64,000 nt of DNA from Chrysopilus asiliformis (Eukaryota > Arthropoda > Insecta > Diptera > Rhagionidae), in contig OZ035960.1 of NCBI GenBank assembly GCA_964034945.1, positions 27,329,487 through 27,393,486 of the forward strand. Direction: 5' to 3'. The position numbers and the translations under genes are program-made. The notes under the pieces were generated by a model. The model was not told the origin of the DNA. It saw nothing but the letters and a program-made list of their open reading frames with translations, and ran no database searches. Positions 37,094 to 48,540 of this stretch are shown here, in pieces; the stretch's first letter is position 1; each line of letters starts with the position of its first letter.

Positions 37094-37320
37094 CTTTACC
37101 GGTTCTCAACATATTTAAAAAAAAATAAAGATTTTTGAAAATTTCTTGGAAATAATGCGATTTTGAGTAAAAATGCATTTAACTAAATTTAAAGGAAATA
37201 AATTTTTCTTAAATTTTCCCTTTAATGTATGTTTAACGGTTCTCGATATATTTGAAAAATATTATTTGTTATATACTTTTTCCGAAACTAAAATATTGCA
37301 GAGGAAAGTTTTTACCTGAT
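37094..37320 (+). repeat. Dispersed repeat, right part
   Basis: Resumes the repeat broken at 34729: ACCGGTTCTCAACATATTT, then TTTTTCCGAAACTAAAATAT and GCAGAGGAAAGTTTT. The same closing block is at 54187-54230 and 59775-59815. Confidence 0.7.
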
Positions 37321-39510
37321 CTTGAATGATTTTGTTTTGAATTTTCTGTCCTCATATAGAGTATTCGAATCGAATATTCGATTTTTTTCAATTTTCTGTT
37401 CTTATATAGAATATTTGGCTGTTGTATTTTGGAATTATTTTTCACTTTTTCAAGAATGGTTTACAAATAAGAAAATAATATTCTGTCGATTTCGTCTTGT
37501 TGTTCAGTTTTAAACCATTTATTTCGAAAACTACAATAAGCTCCAAAAAATATGGTTCGGTAGTTTTTTCTTCAAAATGATATATTACCCCTCTCCCAAA
37601 ATCTGGGTTATTTTGAAATACATACTATGTTGGAATGTAACGCCCGATGAAGCTAATTTCAAACCAATCGGTTCTGCCGGTTTCACGTCAAAGCGGTATA
37701 CAAAATAAAAGACGATCATTTTTTTGCTGAGAACTATGGAAATTTTTTTGATTTGAACTTTTTTGTTTATTTTTTTATGAGTTTTTTTGTTTATTTTTTT
37801 ATAATATTAAAATTTCTTAATTTTATTTCACTTCATCACATTTGATTCAAGGAATGAAATCTAATAATAGTAATAGTAATGCTCACTAAAATAATTTCGT
37901 TGGAATCAAATCAACTTTCCGTCTATTTTTGATATAATTTAATTCCCCTTTTTCATATTTCCTCAATCATTTGCTGTACAAGCATAAAACATTATTGAAG
38001 TAGAGTTTTCGAACTATGTTGAGGCACAATAGTCGAACAATACATTTTCTAAAGAATGTAATAACGGGCGAACTTAGAAAGAAAAGTTTAGGAAAGCCAA
38101 ATATAAATGAAATAAAAAAGGCGACCAAGCATAGAGAAATGAAAAAAAAAAGATCTGAACCGTCTCGGAAGGAAACAATAAATCCCTGACCTAAAGCGAT
38201 TTTCTCTTTTCTTTAGGAGAAACTTCAAGAATAAGGACGTAAATATCCCAAGAATGATATTTTGAGGTTGAGGTTTTTTAGCCAAAGGCACTTCTCTATT
38301 TCAACTTATAACTTTATGTATATCAAAACTAATACACTTTCGTTGACAAATAAAGAATTTTCCCAGTGTTTCCAGTGTGTCTTGATTTGATTTTATTCTA
38401 TTTTTACAATCCACTTTCTGCAATTTTTCGAGGGCAAAAATTTATAGTTTCCGCTATAAAACTGAATCAACAAAAGATGAAAATGGAAAATGAAAAATTG
38501 ATTTTATCTCCGCTTTTCCCTCTATTTTTTAGTGATTGAGATAATTGTTGTTTTTGTTTTAAGCGTCAATATAATTCGTTTGTAAGATTAATTTGCATAC
38601 ATTAGATACATAATTTGGGTTCTCTTTATGAGGCAAAGGTTGAACATAGGTATTTTCGAATGAACTTTTCGAAAGAGTCAAAGTAAATAGGGTATACTGG
38701 TTTAGGACGTTTACCCAAGCCAAAATTTAATTAATGAGTTAAAAATGTATTCGTATTAGTCAAATACTTTATTAATCAATCAAAATCAAAGAGAGTTTGC
38801 CCTTGGTTAGGATCACATTTCGTAAATTGCCATCATATAAAATGAGTAGAAAATTTAAGTGACTTAAACGACTTTCTTTAAGATTGAAATATTGACTGTA
38901 ACAATATTCAAGTAAAATTATAGCCACAGAATTTGGTATATAAAAGAATTTATTTCCCTCGACTGTATTGAAATCCTGCTAATACTCAAGGTTTTCATGA
39001 TTTTGATTAATGAATCAATTTGATGACAAATATTTTTCAAACGCATGATTGAATCTATTTTTGTATATTACATGGTAGGCATTTGAAAACCAGTAGACGC
39101 CATTAACAACATGTGTATAGTTATTTTGATTGACCAATCTATTTGTCGTTATTGATGAAAATATACACAATTTTTTACAGCAATCAATTTTATGTCTAGG
39201 ATTAATAGATTTATTTACTATTAAGTTTATTCAAAATATGCGAAATGTGAACCGATTTTCCTGCTTATAAAAAAAAACAACCTCAGAAAAAAGGTAGATG
39301 TAAAAACATCTTGAATAAAAATGGATAAGAAAATTGTCCAAAACTTTTTGAAACAGAATACAGCAAAATGCGGTCCCCAGCGAAAATTACCCACATTTTT
39401 CGTGCTTTTCCGCAATCCATAATTATTTGTAGTTGAAATTTTGAAACTTTTAGGTAAACTTTACAGATATTCTTAGCCGAAGAATACAAGCAAGATAAAA
39501 AAAATATATT
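37321..39510. other. Mostly gene-free, with one repeat scrap
   Basis: 37640-37705 contains AAGCTAATTTCAAACCAATC and GGTTCTGCCGGTTTCACGTC, reminiscent of a subunit of the ACTAGCTTGC repeat. The remainder is unremarkable AT-rich DNA. Confidence 0.4.
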
Positions 39511-39514
39511 TGGA

Positions 39515-39605
39515 GCTTTTATCTCAGTTTTAGTTTTATTTCTGATACACAGCGCCCAAAATTATTTTTTCCTTTTTAGTGCATTTTTTGTAAAAAAAAA
39601 GGCTT
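39515..39605 (-). repeat. Fragment of the AGAAATAAAAGC repeat
   Basis: TTTATTTCTGATACACAG, then GCCCAAAATTATTTTT and TTTTTAGTGCATTTTT, matches the right arm of the inverted repeat at 54028-54180. It abuts DINE-like copy F. Confidence 0.7.
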
Positions 39606-39615
39606 TTTTTCAAAG

Positions 39616-40325
39616 AAAAAAACATAACAAAAGCTATAATTGCCAATCTGGCAATCATTGGAGACCCGTATGGTGATATTCGTATCCAAATTCGAACAGT
39701 TGTACCAAAATTCCACTTTGAAGTCAAACTTTCCAATAAGAATTTTTTAAATTAATTCCAATCGGATTTTGATGTGTGGAAGTTTTATGTAGAATTATAT
39801 CCTAAATAATTTTTTGTCTTGCACTTTTTTGACAAGATGCACCGTTTTTGAGATATTCGCAAAAAACGATTTCGTTCGTATGGGGGGTACACCCCCTAAT
39901 GGTCCCATTTTGCCCATGAACGAACTTAGCAATTTACGAAAAACATTTTACGAAAAACGGATCTGCGCAAAATTTCAAGTCTCTAGCTCAATCCGTGCGC
40001 TCGCAATCCGCGCCACAGACAGACGGACAGACAGACGGACAGACACACGGACAGACAGACGGACAGACAGACGGACAGACAGACGGACAGACAGACGGAC
40101 AGACAGACGGACGGACAGACAGACGGACAAACAGACGGACAGACGGACAGACAGACGGACAGACAGACGGACAGACAGACGGACAGACAGACGGACAGAC
40201 AGACGGACAGACGGACGGACATGCAAAAATCATTTTTTTTAATCATTTTAAACTCACTGATTTAATTCATTATTGTGTGTGATAACGGGATCTTGGCGTT
40301 ACAATGGTTTCACAATACGGGTATA
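39616..40325 (+). mobile_element. DINE-like repeat, copy F, with a 200-bp microsatellite
   Basis: Head and core as in other copies. The microsatellite at 40013-40221 is the longest here: a near-regular 12-bp unit AGACAGACGGAC, repeated about 17 times. The 3' end is damaged: GGCGTTACA runs straight into a mutated CACAATACGGGTATA. ORFs on both strands through the array are repeat translation. Confidence 0.85.
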
Positions 40326-40830
40326 ATCACACGATCCTAACAGTACCTAACATTGTCCCTACGGACTTCTTAATGTCAGAATCGGGTCCAGGGGCCTCAA
40401 AAAACCGCCAGATAAGATTTTTTCTGGAAAATTTAAGGGGAAAGGATAATTACGCCATCCTACAAGGACCTTCCGCTATCCTTACAGATTTCTTAATGTC
40501 AGAGTCGTATTCAGCGACCCAAAAACACCCAAATGAGATTTTTTTTCTGGGAAATAATAACCACATTATACTAACAGGACCTTCTTTTATACTTACAGAT
40601 TTCTTAATAGGATTCAGCGACCCCAAAAACCCCAAGAAATATTTTCTCTACTTTGTTCCGGAAAATTTTTCTTATTTGTACAAGGACGAAGTAAAGAAAA
40701 TATTGTATTGTTATCGGACTTACATATGTGTGCAAAATTTCAAGTCAATCGGATCAGTGGAAGTGGGTCAAAATTGGATTGCAAGATTTGAATCTGACAA
40801 ACCAACAGGCAGACAGTCTCGAAGGCAAGC
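40325..40830. repeat. Three tandem units of about 115 bp with a CAGACAG tail
   Basis: Units share TTCTTAATGTCAGA(A/G)TCG, an AGCGACC block and an A/CCCAAA block, at about 40330, 40460 and 40575. The tail AAGTCAATCGGATCAGTGGA, then TTGCAAGATTTGA and CAGACAG, recurs at 47690-47758. A 177-codon ORF spans it, but the three units differ in reading content, so I do not treat it as a gene. Confidence 0.7.
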
Positions 40831-40839
40831 TAAATAAAT

Positions 40840-41950
40840 CCTTTTAAAAAGTGAATTATTGGTAGTAAATAATTCATCAAACTAAAACATTTCTTCTTAA
40901 GGTAAAATCCTTTCTTAATTTTTTCTGTTAAGTCAGAAACATTTCGTTTTTTTTTTTTTTGTTTTCATAATTTCAAATTAATCTACTCAACAAAACCCCG
41001 TTTTTCTCATTTTCGCCCTCTTTTAAATACACTCTAATTAGTCTGTTCAACTCCATTACGATAATTTAATCACTGAAAACACATTAATGAGCAATTTTCA
41101 CATGATCCTTGCTTGCATTTCGTCTCCACAATAAAAACAATTCTCCCGTAATTGCCGGCATTTACTAAAAATTTATTAATATTGCTAGGTGAAATCCTTA
41201 ACACTGATTTCAAGCAACTAATTAGATCCAAAGGTTTTATCATAATCGTAAAGTTTTTCGCGACTTAACCAGCATTTTATTGCGCTCCCTTAAAACTTAA
41301 TTAAAAGACCACTCTGCGTTCATTAAGCGTTCATGTCTCGTTAATTGTTGTACAAAATATTTGTGTGCATAAAACACAACAAGAACATAAATTACATTAA
41401 AAAAAAAAGAATTTATGGCATTTAGCAGTTTTCTATTGTATTTTTGTACACTCATGGACAAATGTACAGATTTTTGTAAAACATTAACAGAGATATGGGA
41501 ATAATTTGCCTTTAAAAACGTACGAGTATGGAGAACATAAACAAAAAATGGGGTCGTTTTTATAATAAACTAATTGAATGCAAATCCCTAAAACCGACAA
41601 CAATTATACAAAGTGCTAAATTTAAAAGTTCTTAGTCCAACATTTACAAATATAAACTGTTTTGTAATTTGGTAAAACTATATTATTGCGAAAAATATTG
41701 CTTTTTGACTGCCCTTAATTTTGCGTAAAATTTGAGCTTTTGTGTTACGATTAAATATTTGTATATATATTGAGCTGCACAAATATTTTGAATAAGGAAT
41801 ATCAGGAACTGTTAACAGAATATAATCCCCTTTTTATTTTTACGCTTTTCCAGATTGATTATCCATTAGACTACATGTAGTCTAGTTGCATTTTAAGGTC
41901 TGAAAAATTAATTTTAAATTTTTTTTAAATTCAAAAGTTGGTATTTAAAA
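40840..41950. other. Gene-free AT-rich DNA
   Basis: No recognisable feature. Confidence 0.5.
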
Positions 41951-41954
41951 CAAA

Positions 41955-42736
41955 CAGTGTTGTGCCGCGTAGTCTACGTGATGTAGACTACACCATTGTC
42001 TACGCGTAGACTATTACTGTAGACAATGGTATATTCTCTACGCGTACACAATGTAGACAATCGATCAAATAAAGGAAAGCTGATTCAGTTCTAAAATCTC
42101 ATTTTCTTCAATTAATTTTAACATAATAAAGCATAATTTCCAGGAAGCAATCGCCAAATGATGTAATGGAGAACTTCGGAGCAAACTTTAGTGGCAATTC
42201 TAATTCTTTTCATGCAATCTAAGCGGCTTTTTTTTTAATTTTTGCAATTGAAATCACATTGAATTCTAAAATCTTTTTGCTTTACACATTTTTCAATATA
42301 ACGAACCGTTTGTTTAAAAAACTGATTCATTTGTATGGGATGGCTTTGCTCATTTAAGAATATCTGTTTAATTTGTTCGAAAAATACGTTTGTTTCTAGT
42401 CTTTAGCTTAATTCCGGCGGGAGTTGTCGTATTTACAGATAGACGGAAATCTATACGGAAGTAATTCAAATCAAATAATATATGTTCAAATCAAATAATA
42501 TATAGACCTATCAAAGGTCAGTCGATTTTGGCTTTGACAATATATGACTCACTAATGACTTTGTTTTGACAGATATGAGAAAGTCTACATTGTCTACGCA
42601 AAGTCGACATTGTGTACGCCAATGTCTACATTGTCTACCCCAAATCGATTGTCTACGCTATTGTAAAGTGTAGACTAAAGTGTAGACTACACTAAAGTGT
42701 AGACAATTAAAGTCTACGCGTACAGGGACAACACTG
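41955..42736. mobile_element. hAT-like element with GTCTACGC subterminal arrays
   Basis: The left tip CAGTGTTGTGCCGCGTAG and right tip CAACACTG match the tips of 3245-4397. Arrays of GTCTACGC, GTAGACAATG and GTGTAGACTA in both orientations fill about 41970-42060 and 42580-42725. Possible flanks are ATTTAAAA (41943-41950, then CAAA) and ATTTAGAA (42737-42744), an imperfect duplication offset by 4 bp, so the left boundary is uncertain. No transposase. Confidence 0.75.
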
Positions 42737-42739
42737 ATT

Positions 42740-44240
42740 TAGAATTACTTTTTAGTCCTTTTGTATTTGAATAGTATCACTAAAAATCTAAAATGACGTC
42801 TGTCTTTCACCACACTTGTATAAATTTTTAATCTTCAATTCCTATAAAAAAAATTAAAACGTTATAAAAATCTCTCGCGAAATTAATATTTCGTATTTTA
42901 TTATATTAGTGGTGTGACCCAGATCACTGTCAATATTGGAAACTGATATGAATGCTTTTTAATTGACCTAATTGAATAATAACTTCCGGTTTTATGAGCG
43001 AATAGCAAATATATAGTGTAGCGTAGCAAACAAGGATCACATGAGAACAAAATAATTAAATTTGATTTTGTAGAAAGGTGAAAAAAAACAATGAAAAAAA
43101 AACAAAACAAATAAATTAAAAAAAGTGGTATGAAGTTCGAATGACATTTCTACTTTTCTGTGGTAAAACTATCGTACCAGTTTTATCAATATTTTGTACG
43201 GTTTAGATCCATTAAGCTTCGATAATAAAATCGGTTGAAAGCGACATATGAATACTGGGTTTATATCAATATAATATAGATTTGTACTCATTCTGCTATA
43301 AATATATATCTATATTGATAGGACATTGATGTGATGTTATTGAATATCGCTGATTCTCACATATTCAATACGCTTAAAACCAATGAGTGGTTTGGGGATG
43401 CATACTGATATACCATGGTATTTGTTAACGGGAATTGTGCCATTTTCGTGGCGGAGGTTATACTATTCACAATTCTCCATATGGGTGCAAATTTTTCACG
43501 TAATGGAACTTTGGCCCGTGCTTTGAAAATTCAAAAAATTGAAAACAGCAAAAAAAAAACCGCGACGAAAAACCACGACTTTTTACTCTTTTGTCGATCC
43601 TCTACTTCAGCCCATCGCCTCGAACCGCCGCGCCGTAAAACGCTAAACTTGGGATATGCGATTTAGGGATGAGTATGAAACTTGTGATATTGAATTTCAA
43701 ATCAAATTTTTATGGGTCCCTCAAATGTGTCTGGATGACTGCTGTGTGTCTGTTAATATATATATTATCGATTCAGATTTGTATCTATAGAAACAGCACT
43801 GTATATTTTTTTTTTTCATATACGAATAATACGATTTTTTTTTCGTTTTGTCCTCATAGAGTGCTTTTATGTTTGAAATGGTAGTAGCTAAAGGCTTCTA
43901 TTTCATATGATTATTGTTATTATCTTAATACTCATTCCTATATTATACGGCATTCCATTCGATTCGGATTCCGGGTTAAGTGGATAATGTATGAATTTCA
44001 ATACAATAAACATTTATACAAAACGAAGTCATAATTTTCGTAATACTTTCTACTTAACAGATATTCGGATAATAGCTACAAATAAATACCAAATAAATTG
44101 AATTAAAAATGGGGTTTTTTTAATAGCATAGAAGATTTTCTGTCAACAATTTTTTAATAAAATTTCACCATGCCAAAATAAATAAAAAAAAACACAGCTT
44201 AGTCCACCTAACGGTAAGATTGATACCTTTCTTACGTAAT
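42740..44240. other. Gene-free DNA
   Basis: No motif-bearing ORF. Short ORFs at 43415-43884 are not recognisable. Confidence 0.45.
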
Positions 44241-44244
44241 CAAA

Positions 44245-44472
44245 CCCAAGTAACAATTTGAGGTTACATTCCGGTTAAGAAACGTATTTGAAACCATGGT
44301 AATAAAACTCAAAAGTTTTACATTTGGTTTCTGTAACCTTTCAGAAACGTTTCAGAAACCCTATTTCGAAGCCGTTTTTGGTGGGTTTATTCGGAAACCA
44401 TCTAAAATGTAACCAAAATGTAACCTAAATGGAAGGTTTTCTTGTAACCACGGTTACAAATTGTTTCTTGGG
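44245..44472. mobile_element. Short inverted-repeat element with GGTTAC/GGTTTC motifs
   Basis: The left end CCCAAGTAACAATTTG pairs with the right end CAAATTGTTTCTTGGG. The interior is made of GTAACC, GGTTAC and GAAACC motifs in both orientations. Superfamily unknown. Confidence 0.7.
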
Positions 44473-44660
44473 AACCTTTTGTGATGAATATAAGTGAGTA
44501 TAACGTTGTACGTTTTTTTTGAAAAAACATTTGAAATCTCGAGAACTAAAGCGTCTTTCAACAAGGACATAACAATTTTGAATTTTAATAGAAACGCACC
44601 CTAAAACTTTTTCTATGATCTGGCAATGCTAAAACGTCAGTCAAGGTTTACATTTTTATC

Positions 44661-45004
44661 ATGGTGAAGTTCACGAACGAGCAATGCCACACAGCTGGTC
44701 AAACAATTGATCTGTTGAAGGAGAAATTCGATAATCGTGTAATCTCGAGAAATGGTCCGGTCGAATGGCCACCTCGCTCATGCGATTTAACGCCGTTGGA
44801 TTTCTTTTTATGAGGTTATGTTAAGTCGTTGGTTTATGCCAACAAGCCAACAACGTTAGAGGAGCTGAGGAACAATATCGAACGCGAAATTGCCAACGTT
44901 CCGGCCGATATGTGTGGAAGAGTGGTGGAAAATTGGATCCAAAGAATCAATCAGAAAACGTGCTCGCGGTGGTCATATGAACGACATCGAATTTCATACT
45001 TAAA
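44661..45004 (+). pseudogene. mariner-type transposase relic, internally deleted
   Basis: The reading starts MVKFTNEQ (44661) and jumps directly to CHTAGQTIDLLKEKF, a segment normally far downstream in this family. The part with the first catalytic aspartate is therefore missing. It continues to WPPRSCDLTPLDFFL, where the D of LDFF corresponds to the third catalytic position of DDD transposases. A stop (TGA where copy 2 has TGG) interrupts at 44812-44814. The frame then runs through GYVKSLVYANKPTTLEELR to RINQ, and a 2-base loss shifts the frame before the final RARGGHM-like end seen in copy 2. It encodes no active enzyme. Family knowledge: the intact enzyme would cut at the terminal repeats and insert at TA. 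Confidence 0.85.
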
Positions 45005-45127
45005 TGTAACATTCAATTTTTCTTTGTTGTTGACCGTTATTTTATAATTATTTTTGTGATGTATACATAGGCTTTTCGGTCGAAATTTTAAATTAAAATA
45101 AAAACGCTAGTTTTTAACTTTTTTACT

Positions 45128-45168
45128 GCTCTACGTTTCGGCAAATTTATTTCACCATCTTCAGGAGC
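45128..45168 (-). ncRNA. Candidate minimal type I hammerhead ribozyme
   Basis: On the minus strand GCTC is followed by the core CTGAAGA (45164-45158). Then comes a stem-loop TGG...CC, the GAAA core (45139-45136), CGTA, and GAGC (45131-45128), which pairs with the first GCTC as stem I. Stem III would be only one or two pairs, with predicted cleavage after the A at 45132. Hammerhead motifs with very short stem III are known in Penelope-like elements. Position, strand (same as the endonuclease ORF) and core all fit. Activity is not shown. Confidence 0.62.
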
Positions 45169-45506
45169 TATATACTGGAACAATTATATATATGTATGTT
45201 TATAATAGAAAATCACACTTATGAATAGTCACTTACGTTAATTTATAGTTTAAAATATTTAACATTTAGTAATCAGAAATAAAACAGTTTAGCGAAGCAT
45301 TTTCTTGTCAGTTACTTTAAAATAAATAAAAACAAAAAATTTTAATAAATAATTATAAATAAACAGTAATAAATAAATTATGAAAATTAATATTGAAACT
45401 TTTACTAACAATGGCCACGGTTTGAACACTGAAACGAATTGAAAGTGACTAATCAAAAGTTGAAAAACAAAATTAACAGGAAGTACAAAAACGGTTTATT
45501 TATTTT

Positions 45507-46019
45507 TTATTTTGGATATGGTGTTGTTTTTAATTGTATGTGTGAATAAAGCGAGTTTATAAATCGTGTTCGTTTATTTTCTCGATCAGGACTATTATTT
45601 AATGTGTCAAATTTTCGTTTTTTTGTGTTTGTGTTATCTAGTAAAGCACAATATACCGCAGCAATTTCATCAGTATCCCTTTTTACGTTATAGGTGTTTT
45701 CTTTATATATGTGCAACATTTCCATAGTTAGTCTTTTGTTGTAATTAGTAACCGTTTGTAAAATTTTCGTGTTTTCAAAATCAGGCGTATGTCCCAATTT
45801 TATGCAATGATCGACAAGTGCAGTTTGCGGTGTTGATGGTTCAATATCTTTTCTTTTTCTTTTTATATCATTCTTATGGTTATTTAATCTTTTTTCAAGA
45901 TACTGTTTTGTTTGTCCAATATAACTTTGATTGCACGTCTCATGGTCATTAACATTTCCTAAACATGGTATCTTATATACCACGTGAGTTTTTTTATTTT
46001 TGGGAACGGGATCTTTCAA
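45507..46019 (-). pseudogene. Penelope-like GIY-YIG endonuclease domain, 5'-truncated
   Basis: Open for 171 codons; the apparent start is a TTG at the truncation, so this is the C-terminal part of a larger ORF. VVYKIPC near residue 13-19 and a CNQSYIGQT block near residue 29-37 give the GIY-YIG core. Extra Cys and His residues fit the zinc-finger-like insertion of Penelope endonucleases. RLNNHKND provides the conserved Arg/His region, HCIKLGHTPDFENTKIL follows, and MEMLHIYKE contains the expected catalytic Glu. The domain nicks target DNA for target-primed reverse transcription in this family. The reverse transcriptase that should precede it is absent. Confidence 0.9.
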
Positions 46020-46027
46020 ATTCTAAG

Positions 46028-46495
46028 TTGAAAGATCCCGTTCCCAAAAATAAAAAAAAATAAAAAAAACTCACGTGGTATATAAGATACCATGTTTAGG
46101 AAATGTTAATGACCATGAGACGTGCAATCAAAGTTATATTGGACAAACAAAACAGTATCTTGAAAAAAGATTAAATAACCATAAGAATGATATAAAAAGA
46201 TATTGAACCATCAACACCGCAAACTGCACTTGTCGATCATTGCATAAAATTGGGACATACGCCTGATTTTGAAAACACGAAAATTTTACAAACGGTTACT
46301 AATTACAACAAAAGACTAACTATGGAAATGTTGCACATATATAAAGAAAACACCTATAACGTAAAAAGGGATACTGATGAAATTGCTGCGGTATATTGTG
46401 CTTTACTAGATAACACAAACACAAAAAAACGAAAATTTGACACATTAAATAATAGTCCTGATCGAGAAAATAAACGAACACGATTTATAAACTAG
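46028..46495 (+). pseudogene. Second, frame-broken copy of the same GIY-YIG domain
   Basis: Reverse-complement duplicate of 45507-46019. It differs by an insertion in the A-run near 46050-46070, an 11-nt deletion near 46200 that breaks the frame, and a premature TAG just after RFIN (the minus-strand arm has a serine codon). The open part, 46250-46495, starts at GHTPDFENTKIL. Otherwise it is nearly identical to the other arm, so the duplication is young or was copied in the same event. Confidence 0.88.
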
Positions 46496-46916
46496 CTTTA
46501 TTCACACATACAATTAAAAACAACACCATATCCAAAATAAAAAATAAATAAACCGTTTTTGTACTTCCTGTTAATTTTGTTTTTCAACTTTTGATTAGTC
46601 ACTTTCAATTCGTTTCAGTGTTCAAACCGTGGCCATTGTTAGTAAAAGTTTCAATATTAATTTTCATAATTTATTTATTACTGTTTATTTATAATTATTT
46701 ATTAAAATTTTTTGTTTTTATTTATTTTAAAGTAACTGACAAGAAAATGCTTCGCTAAACTGTTTTATTTCTGATTACTAAATGTTAAATATTTTAAACT
46801 ATAAATTAAATGTAACATGTCCACTACACCTGGAATAAATTTCAGCCCGATATCTCCATTATTCTGTGTTTTACAATATTTAAATACAAAATTGTTATGT
46901 CCTTATTGAAACACCC

Positions 46917-47600
46917 GATACAAGGGAAAAAATCCATATAGCAAGCGTTCCTATAAAACATGGGACAGCGGTTATAGGACTAGTTACACAATTTTGTAGC
47001 AAAGGCTTTCATAAAGATTGGAATTAGTCCTAGTTTTCGCGGAATCGTTACTATATATAAAGAGGAATCATTACTAAAGGGGGACATATTTCAACAAAAC
47101 TACCACCCGTTCCTAGTTTTTACTGGAGACATTCCTATACTGAGGGGAAACAATGCTATATTATGCAATAAAATAGTTACCATTATTTTTAGAAGTGACT
47201 CCAATATTATGTTGGACTCAGTCCTACAAAAAAATTGGAACGAATCCTAAGTGTTGGCGGACACATTCCTATGCAAATTGGATTCAGCGAATATCGAATT
47301 TGTATCTATCCCCTTTCTATTCGACAGACGCCAATAAAAAAAATAGTCAATCCTATTCGGATAAGTCCTGATGCTATTATTATAGGAACGAATCATATTT
47401 CAAATGAGAATGTTGCGCATATGTAAATACATACGGGAGAGAGTCCAATAATCAATGGAGACATAACAACGTTTTATAGGATTCATTCCTTTCACTTACA
47501 AAAGGAAATGTTCGCCAATTTGTCTTAACATATCTAACATTTACAGTAACCCCTCCCATATTTTTGGGAATGATTACACAAAAAAAAATAATACGACAAC
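46917..47600 (+). repeat. Dispersed repeat with ATTCCTA/GGACTxxTCCTA motifs
   Basis: Built from short blocks such as ATTAGTCCTAGTTTTCGCGG, GTTCCTAGTTTTTACTGGAG and ACATTCCTATACTGAGG. Related sequence flanks mariner copy 2 on both sides (60140-60248 and 60816-60990), in reverse orientation. The family therefore hosts or carries both mariner copies. Confidence 0.6.
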
Positions 47601-48540
47601 TTTTTTGTAGGAATGTGTCCTAAAAAATTTGGTAACAGTCACAATTTTATAACTACTTGTAAGGATAAGTGAAGGATAAAATCTCGTCTGTGTCAATCGG
47701 ATGAGTGGAAGTGTATCAAACTTAGATTGCAAGATTTGACCCTGACAGACAGACAGAAATAATGCCAAAATATAGCAACTGGAATTTTGGCAATTCGGAC
47801 AACACCCTTTGATAATGCAATTTTCATTTAACGAACGGCGAATCAATTTGATTAATAATTTACTTATTTCTGAGATTCACTTAACGTGGTTTCCAGAAAA
47901 CAATCGTGTTGTAGGAGGATTGCCTGTAGTTGTGTAACAAACCAGCCCTACATACGAAGCATAATGGCATTTTAATATATTTCCTTCAATATTATTTCAA
48001 TATGATATTTTTTAGCCTGCCCAACCATGGAAACAGAATTTTATTGAAATTTATGTATTTTGCTAAAAATATCCCAAATTAGTCGAGGGTCATATAAAAT
48101 TGTAAATCAAGAGCTGTATACTGGACACGTACATTTGAATTATTGGTGCCCGAGAATCCGAAAGTGGGGTAATACTACGACCGACCGTATTATGTGTAAC
48201 ATACTGACTTACTAGAGATGAATGCTACAATTTTTCCTGTTTGTGGAAAAGAAAATAAAGATTTATAGTACCAAAAGTCAAAATCAATTCATTTCGAGTG
48301 CGTACCATTTGAGTGATTTATTTACGAGGTCGTACTATGGGGAATTATCCTGCTTTTGAGCTGCTTTTTTCCCCTACACTGGGTTTCCTAATTTTATTTG
48401 GGTTTATAATATTTGTAAGAATCAACAAGGAGTAGAAGAATTTCTTTAGAATTTGGAAAAATATTTGTTTTTTTTTATTGCGACTTTTTATTTTATAACA
48501 ATAATGTTTACCACTTTATTCCAAATACTATGATTAACTC
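47601..48540. other. Mostly gene-free; one repeat tail
   Basis: 47690-47758 matches the CAATCGGAT(C/G)AGTGGAAG ... GCAAGATTTGA ... CAGACAG tail of 40740-40815. Nothing else is recognisable. Confidence 0.5.

Larger units (their letters stand above)
45013..46805 (-). mobile_element. Penelope-like element, head-to-head inverted insertion
   Basis: It is inserted in mariner copy 1 and flanked by a 13-bp target duplication, TTAAATGTAACAT (45000-45012 and 46806-46818). It consists of a minus-strand arm (45013-46019) and a plus-strand arm (46028-46805) joined head to head across 8 nt. The minus-strand arm has a complete 3' end with a candidate ribozyme. The plus-strand arm lacks the terminal 230 bp. 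Both arms are 5' truncated and lack the reverse transcriptase. Variable-length duplications and inverted partial copies are known for Penelope-like elements. Confidence 0.88.
44551..46916 (+). mobile_element. mariner-type deletion derivative, copy 1, split by a PLE
   Basis: The left end GTCTTTCAACAAGGACATAA pairs with TTATGTCCTTATTGAAACAC at the right. Excluding the Penelope-like insertion (45013-46805) the element is about 560 bp, close to copy 2 (567 bp). It carries the start of a transposase fused to its C-terminal part. No clean TA duplication is visible at the ends, so the IS630-Tc1-mariner assignment rests on the protein. Confidence 0.8.

Noticed and set aside
39975..40282. SVCLSVCL and TDGQTDGQ ORFs on both strands
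   Set aside because: Translation of the AGACAGACGGAC microsatellite in DINE-like copy F; the same applies to copies B, C, D and E.
40304..40837. 177-codon ORF
   Set aside because: Spans three diverged non-coding tandem units and a dispersed repeat tail; no conserved motif between units.
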